Shown: positions 35,519 to 45,383, counted from the stretch's first letter. The stretch is DNA of 64,000 nucleotides from Amphritea pacifica (GCF_016924145.1 NZ_JAFFZO010000005.1:1-64000), one strand, 5' to 3'. Notes: generated by a model from the sequence alone, not told the origin. Program-made: numbers and translations.

Positions 35519-38500
35519 GTGACTGCCACTATCAAGCATCTGTATACCCGGCTGGATAACTGTCTGATTGCCGACCGCTTTCCTATTCGAAAGAAAATCC
35601 AACTGCTGCAGCGTCGTCTGAAAGAGCATAAACCTTCTGACCGCTTGCTGAGCGAGGTTGAGACGCAGCTGTCACACTCTGAAGAGCGGGTAGCAAAGCG
35701 GGCCTATAGTCTGCCGGTGAACTATCCGGATCTGCCTGTCAGTGCCCGCAGGGAAGAGATCGCCAAAGCGATTTCGGAGCATCAGGTGGTGGTGATTGCA
35801 GGCGAAACCGGATCGGGTAAGACGACTCAGTTGCCCAAGATCTGCCTGGAGCTGGGGTTGGGCAGGGTGGGGCTGATTGGTCATACTCAGCCCCGTCGTC
35901 TGGCGGCCAGAACCGTTGCCAACCGGATCGCTGAGGAGCTGCAAACAACCCTGGGGAGTACCGTCGGTTATCAGGTGCGTTTTACCGAGCAGGTTGCTGA
36001 CAATACCCTGGTTAAGCTAATGACCGATGGTATCCTGCTGGCCGAAACGCAGAATGATCGTTATCTTGAACGCTATGAAGTGCTGATTATCGATGAGGCC
36101 CATGAGCGCAGTCTGAATATTGACTTCCTGCTCGGATATCTGCACCGGATTCTGCCGAAACGTCCAGACCTGAAAGTGATTATCACCTCTGCAACAATCG
36201 ATCTGGAGCGTTTCTCGAAACATTTTAATAACGCGCCAGTGATCGAAGTGTCGGGTCGTACCTACCCGGTTGAGCTGCACTACCGCCCCCTTGAAGGTCT
36301 GGATGACAGCAGTGAAAAAAGCATTCCGGAAGGTATTGTTTGTGCTACAGAAGAGCTGATACAGCTGGAGCGCAAAAAGGGGATCGCGGGTGCCGGTGAT
36401 ATTCTGGTATTTCTCAGCGGCGAACGGGAGATCCGCGAAGCGGCGGAATATCTGAGGAAAGCTGTTCAGCAGGGGCGTATCAAGCATATTGAGGTGATGC
36501 CCCTGTATGCCCGCCTCAGCGTCGCTGAGCAGAACCGGATATTTACATCGGTGAGAGGGGCGGGGCGGCGAATAGTGCTTGCTACCAATGTTGCAGAAAC
36601 CTCTCTGACCGTTCCCGGAATCCGCTATGTTATCGATCCCGGACAGGCGCGAATCAGCCGTTACAGCTACCGCTCTAAGGTACAGCGGTTACCGGTTGAG
36701 GCGGTATCTCAGGCCAGTGCAAATCAGCGTAAAGGCCGCTGTGGCCGGGTAGCCGAGGGGATCTGTATCCGTCTCTATTCAGAGGAAGACTTCAATGCCC
36801 GGCCTGAGTTTACCGATGCCGAGATCCGGCGTACCAATCTTGCCGCGGTTATTCTGCAGATGCTCAATTTGCGATTGGGGGCAATCGATCAGTTTCCCTT
36901 TATCGACCCACCGGACTCCCGCTATATCAACGATGGTTTTAATCTGCTCCAGGAACTGAGTGCCGTCGATGATAAGCGTAATCTGACAAAACTGGGGCGG
37001 CAGCTGAGTCGCCTGCCTGTCGATCCCAGGATTGGCCGGATGCTGCTGGCAGCGGTAGAAAATAACTGTCTTAAAGAGATGATTATTATCGCCAGCGCTT
37101 TGAGTGTGCAGGATCCCCGCGAACGCCCTATGGATAAGCAACAGGCTGCAGATCAGCAGCATCGTGAATATGCCGATGAAGAGTCTGACTTTGTCACTCT
37201 GATCAACCTTTGGAATCTTTATGAGGAGCAGCGGCAGGAACTGAGTCAGAATCAGCTGCGTAAATTCTGCCAGAAGCAGTTTCTCTCCTATATGCGCATG
37301 CGTGAGTGGCGCGATGTGCATCGTCAGTTGCATCTGATCTGTCGCAATCTGGATTATAAAGAGAATCCTCAGCCTGCCGGCTACGACGCTCTGCACCGAT
37401 CACTACTGGCCGGCTTGTTGGGCAATATGGGCTTTAAACAGGAAAATAAAGAGTACCTCGGCGCCCGTAATCGTCGCTTCAGTATCTTTCCCGGATCGAT
37501 GTTGTATAAGAAAGCACCCAAGTGGATTATGGCGGCAGAGCTGGTCGAAACCAGTCGTTTGTATGCCCGTATGGTGGCGCGAATCGACCCGCTCTGGGCA
37601 GAACCTCTGGCAGCACATCTGCTGAAGCGTAGCTATCTGGAACCACACTGGGAGAAGAAAAAGGCTCAGGTTGTGGCGCAGGAGCAGGTGACCTTATACG
37701 GGCTTATTATTGTTCCTGGGAGGACTGTACATTACGGCAGTGTCGATCCTAAGGTCAGCCAGCAGATCTTTATTCGCAGTGCACTGGTAGAGGGGCAGTT
37801 CAATACCCGGGGGCAGTTCTTCAGCCATAACCGGAATCTGCTTAACTCGATTGAAGATCTGGAAGCCAAGAGCAGGCGGCGTGATCTGCTGGTGGATGAA
37901 GAGACTCTGGCTGAGTTTTATGCTTCACGGCTGGAGCAGCATAACGGAAGTAGCGTGGTCAATGGCGCAGGCTTTGAGCAGTGGCGCAAACAGGTAGAGC
38001 AGGACAACCCTAGAATCCTGTTTATGCAGGAGGAGGATCTGCTGCAACGTTCGGCGGATCATGTTACCCGGGCCAGTTATCCCGAGCAGTTGCAGCTGAA
38101 TGGTGCGAAACTGCAGCTTAGTTATCATTTTGAGCCCGGGGCCAAAGATGATGGCGTATCCCTTCAGACGCCGCTGGTACTGCTGAATCAGATTCCGCCA
38201 GAGCGACTCGAATGGCTGGTGCCGGGGATGCTTAAAGAGAAGTGCGTGGCGCTGTTAAAGGGGCTGCCTAAATCGCTACGCAAAAACTTTGTGCCGATTC
38301 CTGATTATGTGGATGCCTTTGTTGAAGCAGCAGTTTTTGCCCAGGGATCTTTGAATGAAGCACTGGCGCTGCATCTTAAAAGAATGACCGGTGTCAGAAT
38401 CAGTCGGGATGATCTGGATGCTGTCGATCTGGATGATCATTATCGGGTAAATCTTCGTCTGATCGGCGAGAACAACAAACTTGTTGCCGAGGGGCGCGAT

Positions 38501-39442
38501 CTGCAGCGGTTGCAGAAGCAGTTCGGTTCACAGGCCCGCCAGGCACTGACGCAAGCGCCGTCTGAGAGTTGGGGACGAAAAGGGATAACCGAGTGGGACT
38601 TTGGTGATCTGCCCCGGTCGATCAGGCTGAAGCAGGCCGGAGGGCTGGAGCTGGAGGTGTATCCTGGGTTGCAGGACTGTGGTGACAGCGTTGAGCTGAA
38701 AGTGTTTGAAGACCAGCCAATGGCGGTAAAGCAGAACCGTCTGGGGCTGATCCGCTTACTGATGTTACAACTGACAGAGCAGATAAAATTTGTAAAAAAC
38801 CGGTTACCCGGTTTTCAGCAAACAGCCATTTTACTGGCCAAAGTAGAAAACCGTAATCAGCTAAATGAGCACTGTTTGTTCAGTGCAGTTGCCGCTACAT
38901 TTCTCACAGAAGGTGATGAGATACAGTCTGAAAAGCAGTTTACCGACCGGTTAAACCGGTATCGAAGTGAATTTTGCCAGCAGGCAGAACAACAGGCGCT
39001 GTTACTGGAAGAGATTGCCAAACAGTATCACCGTCTACAGAAACAACTTTCAGGTTCGGTTAATCTTCAGGCCGTTACCATCCTTAACGATATTCGGCAG
39101 CAGCTGGATGGGCTGATATTTAAAGGCTTTTTAGCCGAAGTGCCGGTGCAGCAATTACAGCAATATCCAAGATATCTGCAGGGTATCGTACTCAGACTGG
39201 AAAAATACCAGCGCGAACTGCCACGACAGCGTATGCTGAGCGAGCAGTTACAGCAACTGACCCGACAGTATCAGGGACAGCTACAGCTTGACCGTCAGCA
39301 TAACCGGTATAATGCTGCTCTGGATGAATACCGCTGGATGCTGGAAGAGTACCGTATCTCACTGTTTGCCCAGCAGCTGGGTACCCGGATAACGGTCTCA
39401 GAGAAGCGGCTTAAACAGCAGTGGCAGCAGATCGGGCGATAA
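35519..39442 (+). CDS. hrpA: ATP-dependent RNA helicase HrpA
   Basis: A 1307-residue DEAH-box helicase. It has motif I GETGSGKTTQLPK, motif II DEAH (IIDEAHERSL), motif III SATI, motif IV-VI with ATNVAETSLTVPG and QRKGRCGRV, then the helicase-associated and OB regions and a long C-terminal DUF3418. Length fits E. coli HrpA (1300). HrpA resolves stalled ribosomes and processes mRNA. The start is uncertain: GTG at 35519 gives 1307 residues, while an upstream TTG would overlap the preceding gene by 14 bases. The first roughly 20 residues are weakly conserved. Confidence 0.9.
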   Translation: MTATIKHLYTRLDNCLIADRFPIRKKIQLLQRRLKEHKPSDRLLSEVETQLSHSEERVAKRAYSLPVNYPDLPVSARREEIAKAISEHQVVVIAGETGSGKTTQLPKICLELGLGRVGLIGHTQPRRLAARTVANRIAEELQTTLGSTVGYQVRFTEQVADNTLVKLMTDGILLAETQNDRYLERYEVLIIDEAHERSLNIDFLLGYLHRILPKRPDLKVIITSATIDLERFSKHFNNAPVIEVSGRTYPVELHYRPLEGLDDSSEKSIPEGIVCATEELIQLERKKGIAGAGDILVFLSGEREIREAAEYLRKAVQQGRIKHIEVMPLYARLSVAEQNRIFTSVRGAGRRIVLATNVAETSLTVPGIRYVIDPGQARISRYSYRSKVQRLPVEAVSQASANQRKGRCGRVAEGICIRLYSEEDFNARPEFTDAEIRRTNLAAVILQMLNLRLGAIDQFPFIDPPDSRYINDGFNLLQELSAVDDKRNLTKLGRQLSRLPVDPRIGRMLLAAVENNCLKEMIIIASALSVQDPRERPMDKQQAADQQHREYADEESDFVTLINLWNLYEEQRQELSQNQLRKFCQKQFLSYMRMREWRDVHRQLHLICRNLDYKENPQPAGYDALHRSLLAGLLGNMGFKQENKEYLGARNRRFSIFPGSMLYKKAPKWIMAAELVETSRLYARMVARIDPLWAEPLAAHLLKRSYLEPHWEKKKAQVVAQEQVTLYGLIIVPGRTVHYGSVDPKVSQQIFIRSALVEGQFNTRGQFFSHNRNLLNSIEDLEAKSRRRDLLVDEETLAEFYASRLEQHNGSSVVNGAGFEQWRKQVEQDNPRILFMQEEDLLQRSADHVTRASYPEQLQLNGAKLQLSYHFEPGAKDDGVSLQTPLVLLNQIPPERLEWLVPGMLKEKCVALLKGLPKSLRKNFVPIPDYVDAFVEAAVFAQGSLNEALALHLKRMTGVRISRDDLDAVDLDDHYRVNLRLIGENNKLVAEGRDLQRLQKQFGSQARQALTQAPSESWGRKGITEWDFGDLPRSIRLKQAGGLELEVYPGLQDCGDSVELKVFEDQPMAVKQNRLGLIRLLMLQLTEQIKFVKNRLPGFQQTAILLAKVENRNQLNEHCLFSAVAATFLTEGDEIQSEKQFTDRLNRYRSEFCQQAEQQALLLEEIAKQYHRLQKQLSGSVNLQAVTILNDIRQQLDGLIFKGFLAEVPVQQLQQYPRYLQGIVLRLEKYQRELPRQRMLSEQLQQLTRQYQGQLQLDRQHNRYNAALDEYRWMLEEYRISLFAQQLGTRITVSEKRLKQQWQQIGR

Positions 39443-39899
39443 ATGGAAGTGAGCTTTTTATCTGCTTGTAGCCCATGATTCAGGGGTCGAATTTGATCTG
39501 TATCAGTTTTTGCTAATGGATTACTGCAAAAAGGCCTTAACTGCTTAAAAAACCACAACAAATGGTTGCGAACACCGGGTAGCTATGCTGTAATGCGTCA
39601 AATTTATTTAAATGCTGTTCTGAAACCTCGGTTTTAAACGGTTTATAGCCTATAATAGGCTGGTTGAAACGGTTGAAGTGCAGGATGTTAACCGGATCAC
39701 AACTAAAAGATACTAAGGGCTGTTACGCTAGTCAGCCCGCCAGAAATATTGAGTGTAAGAATTTATTTCTTGCACAGCATTGAAATATTTCTGAATTATA
39801 GTATTTTCTTGTTAGCTGAGCGTAGTTGATGACGTGAAGCGAAGTAAGAAATAATAAAGTTTAACTACTAGTACGTTAAATATTGAAGGGGAAATGTTA
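39443..39899. promoter_or_regulatory. Long AT-rich leader region before the porin gene
   Basis: About 450 bases without a gene. It includes a perfect palindrome AGCCTAT-A-ATAGGCT at 39647-39661 that contains TATAAT, so it may be a promoter overlapped by an operator. An AAGGGG ribosome binding site lies at the porin start. The leader length suggests regulation by sRNA or a two-component system, but no specific site can be assigned. Confidence 0.4.
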
Positions 39900-40802
39900 A
39901 TGAAAAAGTCAATTATCGCTCTGGCTGTTGCTGGTGCTCTGACTGCTCCAATGGTTGCTCAAGCAGATGCTACTCTGTACGGCTCACTGCGTATTAAAGC
40001 TCAGAAGCTTGAAGGTACTTCTCACGATAACCTGAACGTGACTGATAACTCTTCACGTATCGGTATCAAAGGCAGCTCTGAGCTGTTCAATGGCGCTACT
40101 GCTTTCTTCCAGTTTGAGCAAGCTGTAAGCACTGATACTGGTGCATGGAATGGCGGACGTCTGGGTAACCTGGGTGTTAAAGGTGATTTCGGTACGGCTA
40201 TCTTCGGTCGCATCTGGACTCCTTACTACAGCTTCACTGGTGCTCCAACTGATATCCTGGACAACGCTACTTCTGCATCTTCTACTTATGTAATTAATGC
40301 ACACCGTGCGTCTGACGTGATTGCGTACGTCTCTCCAGACATGGGTGGTCTGACTCTGGCTGCTGCAGTTCTTCCAACTGATAAGGGTGCAGCTGATGAC
40401 GAAACTCTTGATATTAAACACGTAGCTGCTAACTATGCAATGGGTGGTTTCACTGCTGGCGTATCTTACCTGGGCTTCCCTGCTGCTGATGTTGATGTAA
40501 TGTCTGCAGCTCTGTCTTACACTGCTGGTGATTTCTACGTAGCTACTCGTTATGAAAATCGTGATGCTGGTGTAAACGGTCCAACTGAAGAAGATGCTTA
40601 CGAAGTAGCAGGTTCTTACACTATGGGTAACACTACTCTGCTGGCTAACTTCATCAATGACGATGATAACGTTGATGATGTTATCTCTGTTGAAGTACAG
40701 CAGAAACTGGGCAAGCAGGCTCGTGCTTTCGCTGCAATCATCGATTCTAACGTCGCTGACGGTGGTGACGGTTTCGAAGTTGGTTACCGCGTAGACTTCT
40801 AA
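39900..40802 (+). CDS. Gram-negative porin
   Basis: A 301-residue outer-membrane beta-barrel porin. The signal peptide (MKKSIIALAVAGALTAPMVAQA) ends in AQA before DATLYGSLR, and the strands end in the C-terminal aromatic VDF that guides BAM insertion. Motifs SSRIGIKGS and the constriction-like acidic and aromatic segments suit a general diffusion porin. ATG at 39900 follows AAGGGG. Codons are strongly biased (GCT, GGT, CTG, AAC), unlike its neighbours, indicating very high expression. A terminator follows. Confidence 0.9.
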   Translation: MKKSIIALAVAGALTAPMVAQADATLYGSLRIKAQKLEGTSHDNLNVTDNSSRIGIKGSSELFNGATAFFQFEQAVSTDTGAWNGGRLGNLGVKGDFGTAIFGRIWTPYYSFTGAPTDILDNATSASSTYVINAHRASDVIAYVSPDMGGLTLAAAVLPTDKGAADDETLDIKHVAANYAMGGFTAGVSYLGFPAADVDVMSAALSYTAGDFYVATRYENRDAGVNGPTEEDAYEVAGSYTMGNTTLLANFINDDDNVDDVISVEVQQKLGKQARAFAAIIDSNVADGGDGFEVGYRVDF

Positions 40803-40830
40803 TAGCTGCCTTTCTGGTAAGCTGATATAA

Positions 40831-40857
40831 AAAAGGTCCTTCGGGACCTTTTTTTGT
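40831..40857 (+). terminator. Intrinsic terminator after porin gene
   Basis: AAAAGGTCC and GGACCTTTT form a stem with a TTCG tetraloop followed by a T run. Confidence 0.9.
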
Positions 40858-41014
40858 ACTTCCATTTTTTTCTGAATCGGAATGCCTGATATATCATGCT
40901 TATTTGTTGGTTAGTTATAATCTTCCGTAATTTTGTGTTCTTTTCGGATTAGCAATCTATTTTGTTGTGGTGCACAATGCAGTCTGTAGATTGTCAGTTT
41001 TAGGAATGCCCAAC

Positions 41015-41713
41015 ATGCACGCAATTAAAACTTTGTCCCTTTCCATCTTGCTTGGTTGTTTTTCGCTACCCGCACTTGCCGAAGATCCGGCCGATGCAGA
41101 TCCCTGGGAAGGCTTTAACCGCGCTGTATTTAGTTTTAATGACACTCTTGACCGTTACGCATTAAAACCTGCTGCTAAGAGCTATAAGGCGATTACACCA
41201 GATATTATTGAAACCGGTGTTAGTAATTTCTTTGGTAATCTGTCTGATGTTGGCAGCATGCTGAATAACGTGCTGCAGCTAAAGGGAGGTGCTGCAGGGC
41301 AGGATTTTGGTCGGATAATGTTTAATTCGACAGTAGGGCTGGGTGGCATTATTGATGTGGCGACGCCCATGGGGCTGCCGGAGCATAATGAAGACTTTGG
41401 TCAGACGCTGGGTTATTGGGGAATGGAAACGGGCCCTTATCTGGTGCTACCACTGTTAGGCCCCTCCAATATCCGTGATGGTCTTGGTCTGATACCGGAC
41501 TCAATGGTTGATCCGGTAGCTGAGGTCGACCCAATCCGCACCCGTAATCAGCTTTATGGGCTGCGTATTATTGATACCCGGGCGGGCTTGCTGGCCGCGG
41601 AAGAGTTGCTTACCGGAGATCGTTACACCGCGATGCGTGATGCCTATCTGCAGCGACGGGAGTTTCTGGTAAACGATGGCAAGGTGGCCTCGTTTGATCA
41701 GGATCAGTTTTGA
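41015..41713 (+). CDS. mlaA: MlaA (VacJ) phospholipid retrograde transport lipoprotein
   Basis: An outer-membrane lipoprotein of the Mla system, which removes mislocalised phospholipids from the outer leaflet. The N-terminal hydrophobic segment carries the lipobox LLGC. Then DPWEGFNRAVFSFND, GVSNFFGNL, VGLGGIIDVATPMGL and GPYLVLPLLGPSNIRDGLG match MlaA, with the late YLQRREFLVNDG. ATG at 41015 has AGGA at 41002-41005. The rest of the Mla genes are elsewhere. Confidence 0.9.
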   Translation: MHAIKTLSLSILLGCFSLPALAEDPADADPWEGFNRAVFSFNDTLDRYALKPAAKSYKAITPDIIETGVSNFFGNLSDVGSMLNNVLQLKGGAAGQDFGRIMFNSTVGLGGIIDVATPMGLPEHNEDFGQTLGYWGMETGPYLVLPLLGPSNIRDGLGLIPDSMVDPVAEVDPIRTRNQLYGLRIIDTRAGLLAAEELLTGDRYTAMRDAYLQRREFLVNDGKVASFDQDQF

Positions 41714-41813
41714 GAATACTGAGGTTAGTCGCTTTAAATTAGCCGCTTTAAATTAGTTGCTTTATTAGTTACTTTTAAAAGTATGCCCCTGATTGATCGT
41801 TATAAATAAATTT

Positions 41814-41981
41814 AAAAGCCGTCGCTCGTAGCTCGACGTCACAAAAAGCGTGACTTGTTTGTTGCTCGATAAAAGCCTTCTTTTTTAGTATAGGTCTGTA
41901 TTTGAGTGGTGAGCGCTGTAAGAAAGTTGTTGCAAAGGTTGGGTGCAGGGCAATAAGTCTGAGCAACAAGCAACGGCTTTT
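41814..41981. repeat. Inverted-repeat-bounded element (about 168 bp)
   Basis: Arms at 41814-41834 and 41961-41981 match as an inverted repeat at 18 of 21 positions (arm core AAAAGCCGT.GCT.GT.GCTC). Inside the left part are small hairpins (CGTCG at 41820 with CGACG at 41834; GTCAC at 41838 with GTGAC at 41850). No reading frame is convincing. It could be a MITE-like element or a folded RNA. Confidence 0.55.
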
Positions 41982-41988
41982 TCTGGCG

Positions 41989-42034
41989 CGGAAAGCGAAG
42001 CTTTCCGTCTAACCACTAGCAGGCGCGAAGCGCC
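41989..42034. repeat. Two adjacent GAA-loop hairpins after luxR
   Basis: CGGAAAGC-GAA-GCTTTCCG (41989-42007) and GGCGC-GAA-GCGCC (42022-42034) are perfect stems with the same triloop. They lie 3' of the luxR gene and may be REP-like repeats or terminate its transcript. Confidence 0.5.
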
Positions 42035-42047
42035 GTTCTGGCAACTT

Positions 42048-42869
42048 TTATACATTAGCCGTTGGATCCAGCTCTTTCAGGTGGGCCAGGAATAGTGTGA
42101 AGATGTCTGACTGGGTGGAGGTGTTTAGTCGGGTGTGGATATTCTTACGATGTACTTTTACCGTACCCAGGCTGATATCCAGCATATTCGCTATAGCCTT
42201 AGATGAATGCCCCTGCAGAATGAGTCCCGCAATCTGCTGCTCTCTTGGCGTGAGTACGCCGCTGCCAAAGGTGCTGATCGCCTGATTCATTGCGCCCTCT
42301 GATTTTTCGTATTGAACAAACTCCTGCGACTGCGACAACCAGAACTGACGAATAATCGATTTGATCACCGGGTAGATATTATTCAGACGACTGAGTTCGG
42401 CCCGGGTAATGGTGCCGCGGCTGGTTCTGCGCCCGAGTGAGATAGCGCAGCTGACCTTAGGGTCGAGTTCAATGACCAGATTGATCTCATCAATCAGATC
42501 AAACTCTTTATAGCAGCTTTGGTAGTACTTAGTGGTTTCAAAGCTGTCGGGTGCGATGTCGATCAGCCGGCTGACGCCCTCTCCAAGGGTACCGCTGCGG
42601 ATCGCATTAAACAGAGGATCCAGAATATAGGCCCGGTTGATATAGTTGTGCAGCGTCAGGCTTTGCTCTGCAGGGTTGGTGGGGTGAAGAATTAAGGGTT
42701 TAAGTGATTTCCTGAAAGTCACTACCAGCATCGTGTCGAAATGGCACTGTGTGGCGAGAAATTTTTCCAGCATCCCGCCAAAGCTGGGCAGGCGTATGGT
42801 GTCGATAACAGCAGCAAGTTCCTTTTGCCAGTTTTCAGATGCGTTGTGCTGTGCACTTATACTTTGCAT
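42048..42869 (-). CDS. LuxR-family regulator next to polyamine aminotransferase
   Basis: A 273-residue regulator with a C-terminal LuxR helix-turn-helix (VLTPREQQIAGLILQGHSSKAIANMLDISLGTVKVHRKNIHTRLN is the region, residues about 205-250). The N-terminal 190 residues have no HSL-binding or receiver motifs I can recognise. It lies downstream of and in the same direction as the SpuC-like aminotransferase gene, so it may control polyamine catabolism. The effector is unknown. Confidence 0.85.
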   Translation of the reverse strand: MQSISAQHNASENWQKELAAVIDTIRLPSFGGMLEKFLATQCHFDTMLVVTFRKSLKPLILHPTNPAEQSLTLHNYINRAYILDPLFNAIRSGTLGEGVSRLIDIAPDSFETTKYYQSCYKEFDLIDEINLVIELDPKVSCAISLGRRTSRGTITRAELSRLNNIYPVIKSIIRQFWLSQSQEFVQYEKSEGAMNQAISTFGSGVLTPREQQIAGLILQGHSSKAIANMLDISLGTVKVHRKNIHTRLNTSTQSDIFTLFLAHLKELDPTANV

Positions 42870-43074
42870 AGCCTGGCTCCTGCGCTGGTCGTTAAAACAG
42901 AATAAAAAGATCCGGCTGCATCTGTCAGTTAAGCTGAGCTTATGACAGATGTCTGGGATCGACGCCGGTAATGCCGATCCACTGCAGCCGGATAAGGGCG
43001 GTCAGGGTGTTCTGCCACTGACCTTTGCCTGTATAACGATAGTGAAAGAATTACACAGGTAAAACGGGTGATGA

Positions 43075-44454
43075 TTAGCTGACTGACTTAAGCGTCAGGT
43101 CAAAGCACAGACGGACTTTTTCACACAGCTCATCCGCTTCTGCATGGCTGATAACCAGCGGTGGTGACAGAACCATCCGGCTGCCAACTGCACGCATAAT
43201 CAGACCGTTGTTAAAGCAGTGATCGCGACAGACCATGCCGATATCGACTGTGTCACCAAACAGCTCTTTCGGATCTTTGCTTTTTACCAAGGCAAGACCT
43301 GCAATCAGACCGATACCTTCGATATGGCCTACCAGTGGATGATCCGCAACCGCTTCACGTAGTTTTTTCTGGAAGTAGGGGCCGATATCCTTGGCTACAT
43401 ATTCAACGATGTTCTCTTTTTTCATCAGTTGGATATTGGCTATGGCAACCGCCGCGGCAACCGGGTGACCGGAGTAGGTAAAGCCATGGTTGAAGTCCTC
43501 ATTGTGCTCGATGAATGCGTTGGCGATACGGTCGCCAACTGCTACGGCAGCAATGGGCAGATAACCAGAAGAGAGGCCTTTAGCCATCGACATAATGTCA
43601 GGTTTAAAGCCCAGGGTTTCACAGCCAAACCAGTTGCCCGTGCGGCCAAAGCCGCAGATGACTTCATCTGCCGCCAGCAGAATATCGTATTTATCACAAA
43701 CCTTCTGAATTTCTGTCCAGTAGTTCGCTGGAGGAACAATGACGCCTCCGGCACCCTGAATAGGTTCGCCGACGAAGGCGGCAACATTATCAGGCCCCAC
43801 CTCGAGGATTTTATCTTCCAGCGCTTTGGCGCAGGCGATGCCGAACTCTTCTTCGGTCATATCACCGGCTTCGCCGTACCAGTATGGCTGGCGGATGCGG
43901 GCGATGTTTGGCACCATCGGGCCGCCCTGCTTGTGCATTCCTCCCATGCCTCCGAGGCTGGTGCCGCCAATAGTACTGCCGTGATAAGCATTTTCACGGG
44001 CGATAAGGATGTTGCGATATGGCTTACCTTTGATGGCCCAGTACTGGCGAACCATGCGGATAATGGTATCGATCGCTTCAGAGCCTGAATTGGCAAAAAA
44101 GATATGGTTCAGGTCATAGGGGGTGACACTGGCGATCTCTTTGGCTAACTGCGCAGCGGGTGCATGGGTTGTCTGAAAGAAGGTGTTGTAATACGCCAGT
44201 TGCTTCATCTGACTGTTGGCCGCTTCAATCAGTTCGGAGCGGCCATAGCCCATATTGACACACCACAGGCCAGCCATACCGTCGAGAATCTTATTGCCTT
44301 CACTGTCCCACAGATATATGCCTTCAGCGTGGGTAATCACCCGTGCTCCCTTCTTGTTCAGTGCACCGGTGTTGGTAAAGGGATGCATATGGTGTTCGGC
44401 ATCGATGGTCTGTACGTCCGCTGTGTTTACTGAAGTGCTGTTATTTTCGAGCAT
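43075..44454 (-). CDS. spuC: Polyamine (putrescine)-pyruvate aminotransferase, SpuC type
   Basis: A 459-residue class III aminotransferase, the length of SpuC. The PLP region is seen in ANSGSEAIDT, ENAYHGSTIGG, LLAADEVICGFGRTG and the lysine segment MSMAKGLSSGYLP; VLSPPLVIS is near the end. It converts putrescine to 4-aminobutanal with pyruvate. The N-terminal LWDSEGNKILDGMAGLWCVN is typical of this group. Its promoter region carries two operator boxes, and the GntR gene lies directly upstream on the same strand. Confidence 0.85.
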   Translation of the reverse strand: MLENNSTSVNTADVQTIDAEHHMHPFTNTGALNKKGARVITHAEGIYLWDSEGNKILDGMAGLWCVNMGYGRSELIEAANSQMKQLAYYNTFFQTTHAPAAQLAKEIASVTPYDLNHIFFANSGSEAIDTIIRMVRQYWAIKGKPYRNILIARENAYHGSTIGGTSLGGMGGMHKQGGPMVPNIARIRQPYWYGEAGDMTEEEFGIACAKALEDKILEVGPDNVAAFVGEPIQGAGGVIVPPANYWTEIQKVCDKYDILLAADEVICGFGRTGNWFGCETLGFKPDIMSMAKGLSSGYLPIAAVAVGDRIANAFIEHNEDFNHGFTYSGHPVAAAVAIANIQLMKKENIVEYVAKDIGPYFQKKLREAVADHPLVGHIEGIGLIAGLALVKSKDPKELFGDTVDIGMVCRDHCFNNGLIMRAVGSRMVLSPPLVISHAEADELCEKVRLCFDLTLKSVS

Positions 44455-44550
44455 TGACTCTCTCCCAACCTGTCACCGGGTGTGAACAGTTGCCGGTGAA
44501 TAAATAAAACGATCAAAAGATTTGAGGCTAAATCAGACTTAAATCTATTT

Positions 44551-44577
44551 TGTGATCACTATTTTGTGATCACAAAA
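44551..44577. promoter_or_regulatory. Two TGTGATCAC operator boxes upstream of spuC
   Basis: Box 1 (TGTGATCACT, 44551-44560) and box 2 (TTTTGTGATCACAAAA, 44562-44577) are centred 14 bases apart. Box 2 is a perfect 16-bp palindrome. They match the boxes before puuA and are likely bound by the GntR regulator. Confidence 0.7.
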
Positions 44578-44590
44578 AGATAAAGTCAAC

Positions 44591-44632
44591 AAAAAAGCCG
44601 CAAAAGTTTTGAACTGTCTTTAGCGGCTTTTA
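44591..44632 (-). terminator. Intrinsic terminator after gntR
   Basis: AAAAGCCGC and GCGGCTTTT pair around a 22-base loop; read on the minus strand the hairpin ends in a T run. It lies 44 bases beyond the gntR stop, before spuC. Confidence 0.6.
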
Positions 44633-44675
44633 AGGGGGGGCTGTTTATGAGTAAAGAAAGAGGTGGAGTTAAAAC

Positions 44676-45383
44676 TCAGTGGCCTGAGTTTTCAATGAAG
44701 GTGTGCAGCATCTCCGGGGTTCCGGCAAACGCAATCCCTTCGCGGATATCGGCAGCGATAGCCATCTGCAGGGCATAGGCATCTTTGCGTTCGATAGCGG
44801 ACATCGCCTCATTGTGCCGGTCTACCAGATAGTGCTCCTCCAGTTCGCTGGTCGCCATGCGCATAAAGGGGCCCAGCTGCAGCCAGAGGCTTTCAATCAG
44901 TGGCAGGGTTACCTGATGAGGATTGGCAGTATAGAGTGCGCGGTGAAAGTTCTGGTTGAGGATGCTGATCTGGCTGAGGTTGTCGTCCTCCTGTGCCTGA
45001 TCGATCAGGCTGTCCAGTGAACGCAGCTGCTCCAGCCGGTCATTATCAATATAGGGTAGTGCCCGGGCAGCCGCGTGAGATTCAATGGCTATCCTGGCTT
45101 CACAGAGCTCATTGAACTTCATTGCTGTCATTTTTGGCACCATCACTCTGCGGTTGCCCTGAATTTCCAGTGCATTTTCGGCCGCCAGTTGTCGCAGGGC
45201 TTCCCGGACAGGCATAGGGCTGACATCAAGGATGCCGGCCAGTTCACGAATGGTAACCACCCTCCCGGGGAGGATCTCACCGTACATCACTGCGTTACGC
45301 AGAGTCTGGTATACCCATTGGGTGATAGTTACAGACTCATCACGTTCAGTTAATGTTATTTTTATCGGAGATTTCTTGTCCAT
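44676..45383 (-). CDS. GntR-family (FadR subfamily) regulator of polyamine genes
   Basis: A 235-residue protein with an N-terminal GntR winged helix (VYQTLRNAVMYGEILPG, TIRELAGILDVSPMPVREALRQL) and a C-terminal FCD domain, which binds carboxylic or amine effectors. The second in-frame ATG (45383) is preferred to a TTG at 45389. It sits between two sets of TGTGATCACA boxes, upstream of spuC and upstream of puuA, so it likely represses or controls both. The effector may be a polyamine or its glutamyl derivative, an inference. Confidence 0.88.
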   Translation of the reverse strand: MDKKSPIKITLTERDESVTITQWVYQTLRNAVMYGEILPGRVVTIRELAGILDVSPMPVREALRQLAAENALEIQGNRRVMVPKMTAMKFNELCEARIAIESHAAARALPYIDNDRLEQLRSLDSLIDQAQEDDNLSQISILNQNFHRALYTANPHQVTLPLIESLWLQLGPFMRMATSELEEHYLVDRHNEAMSAIERKDAYALQMAIAADIREGIAFAGTPEMLHTFIENSGH

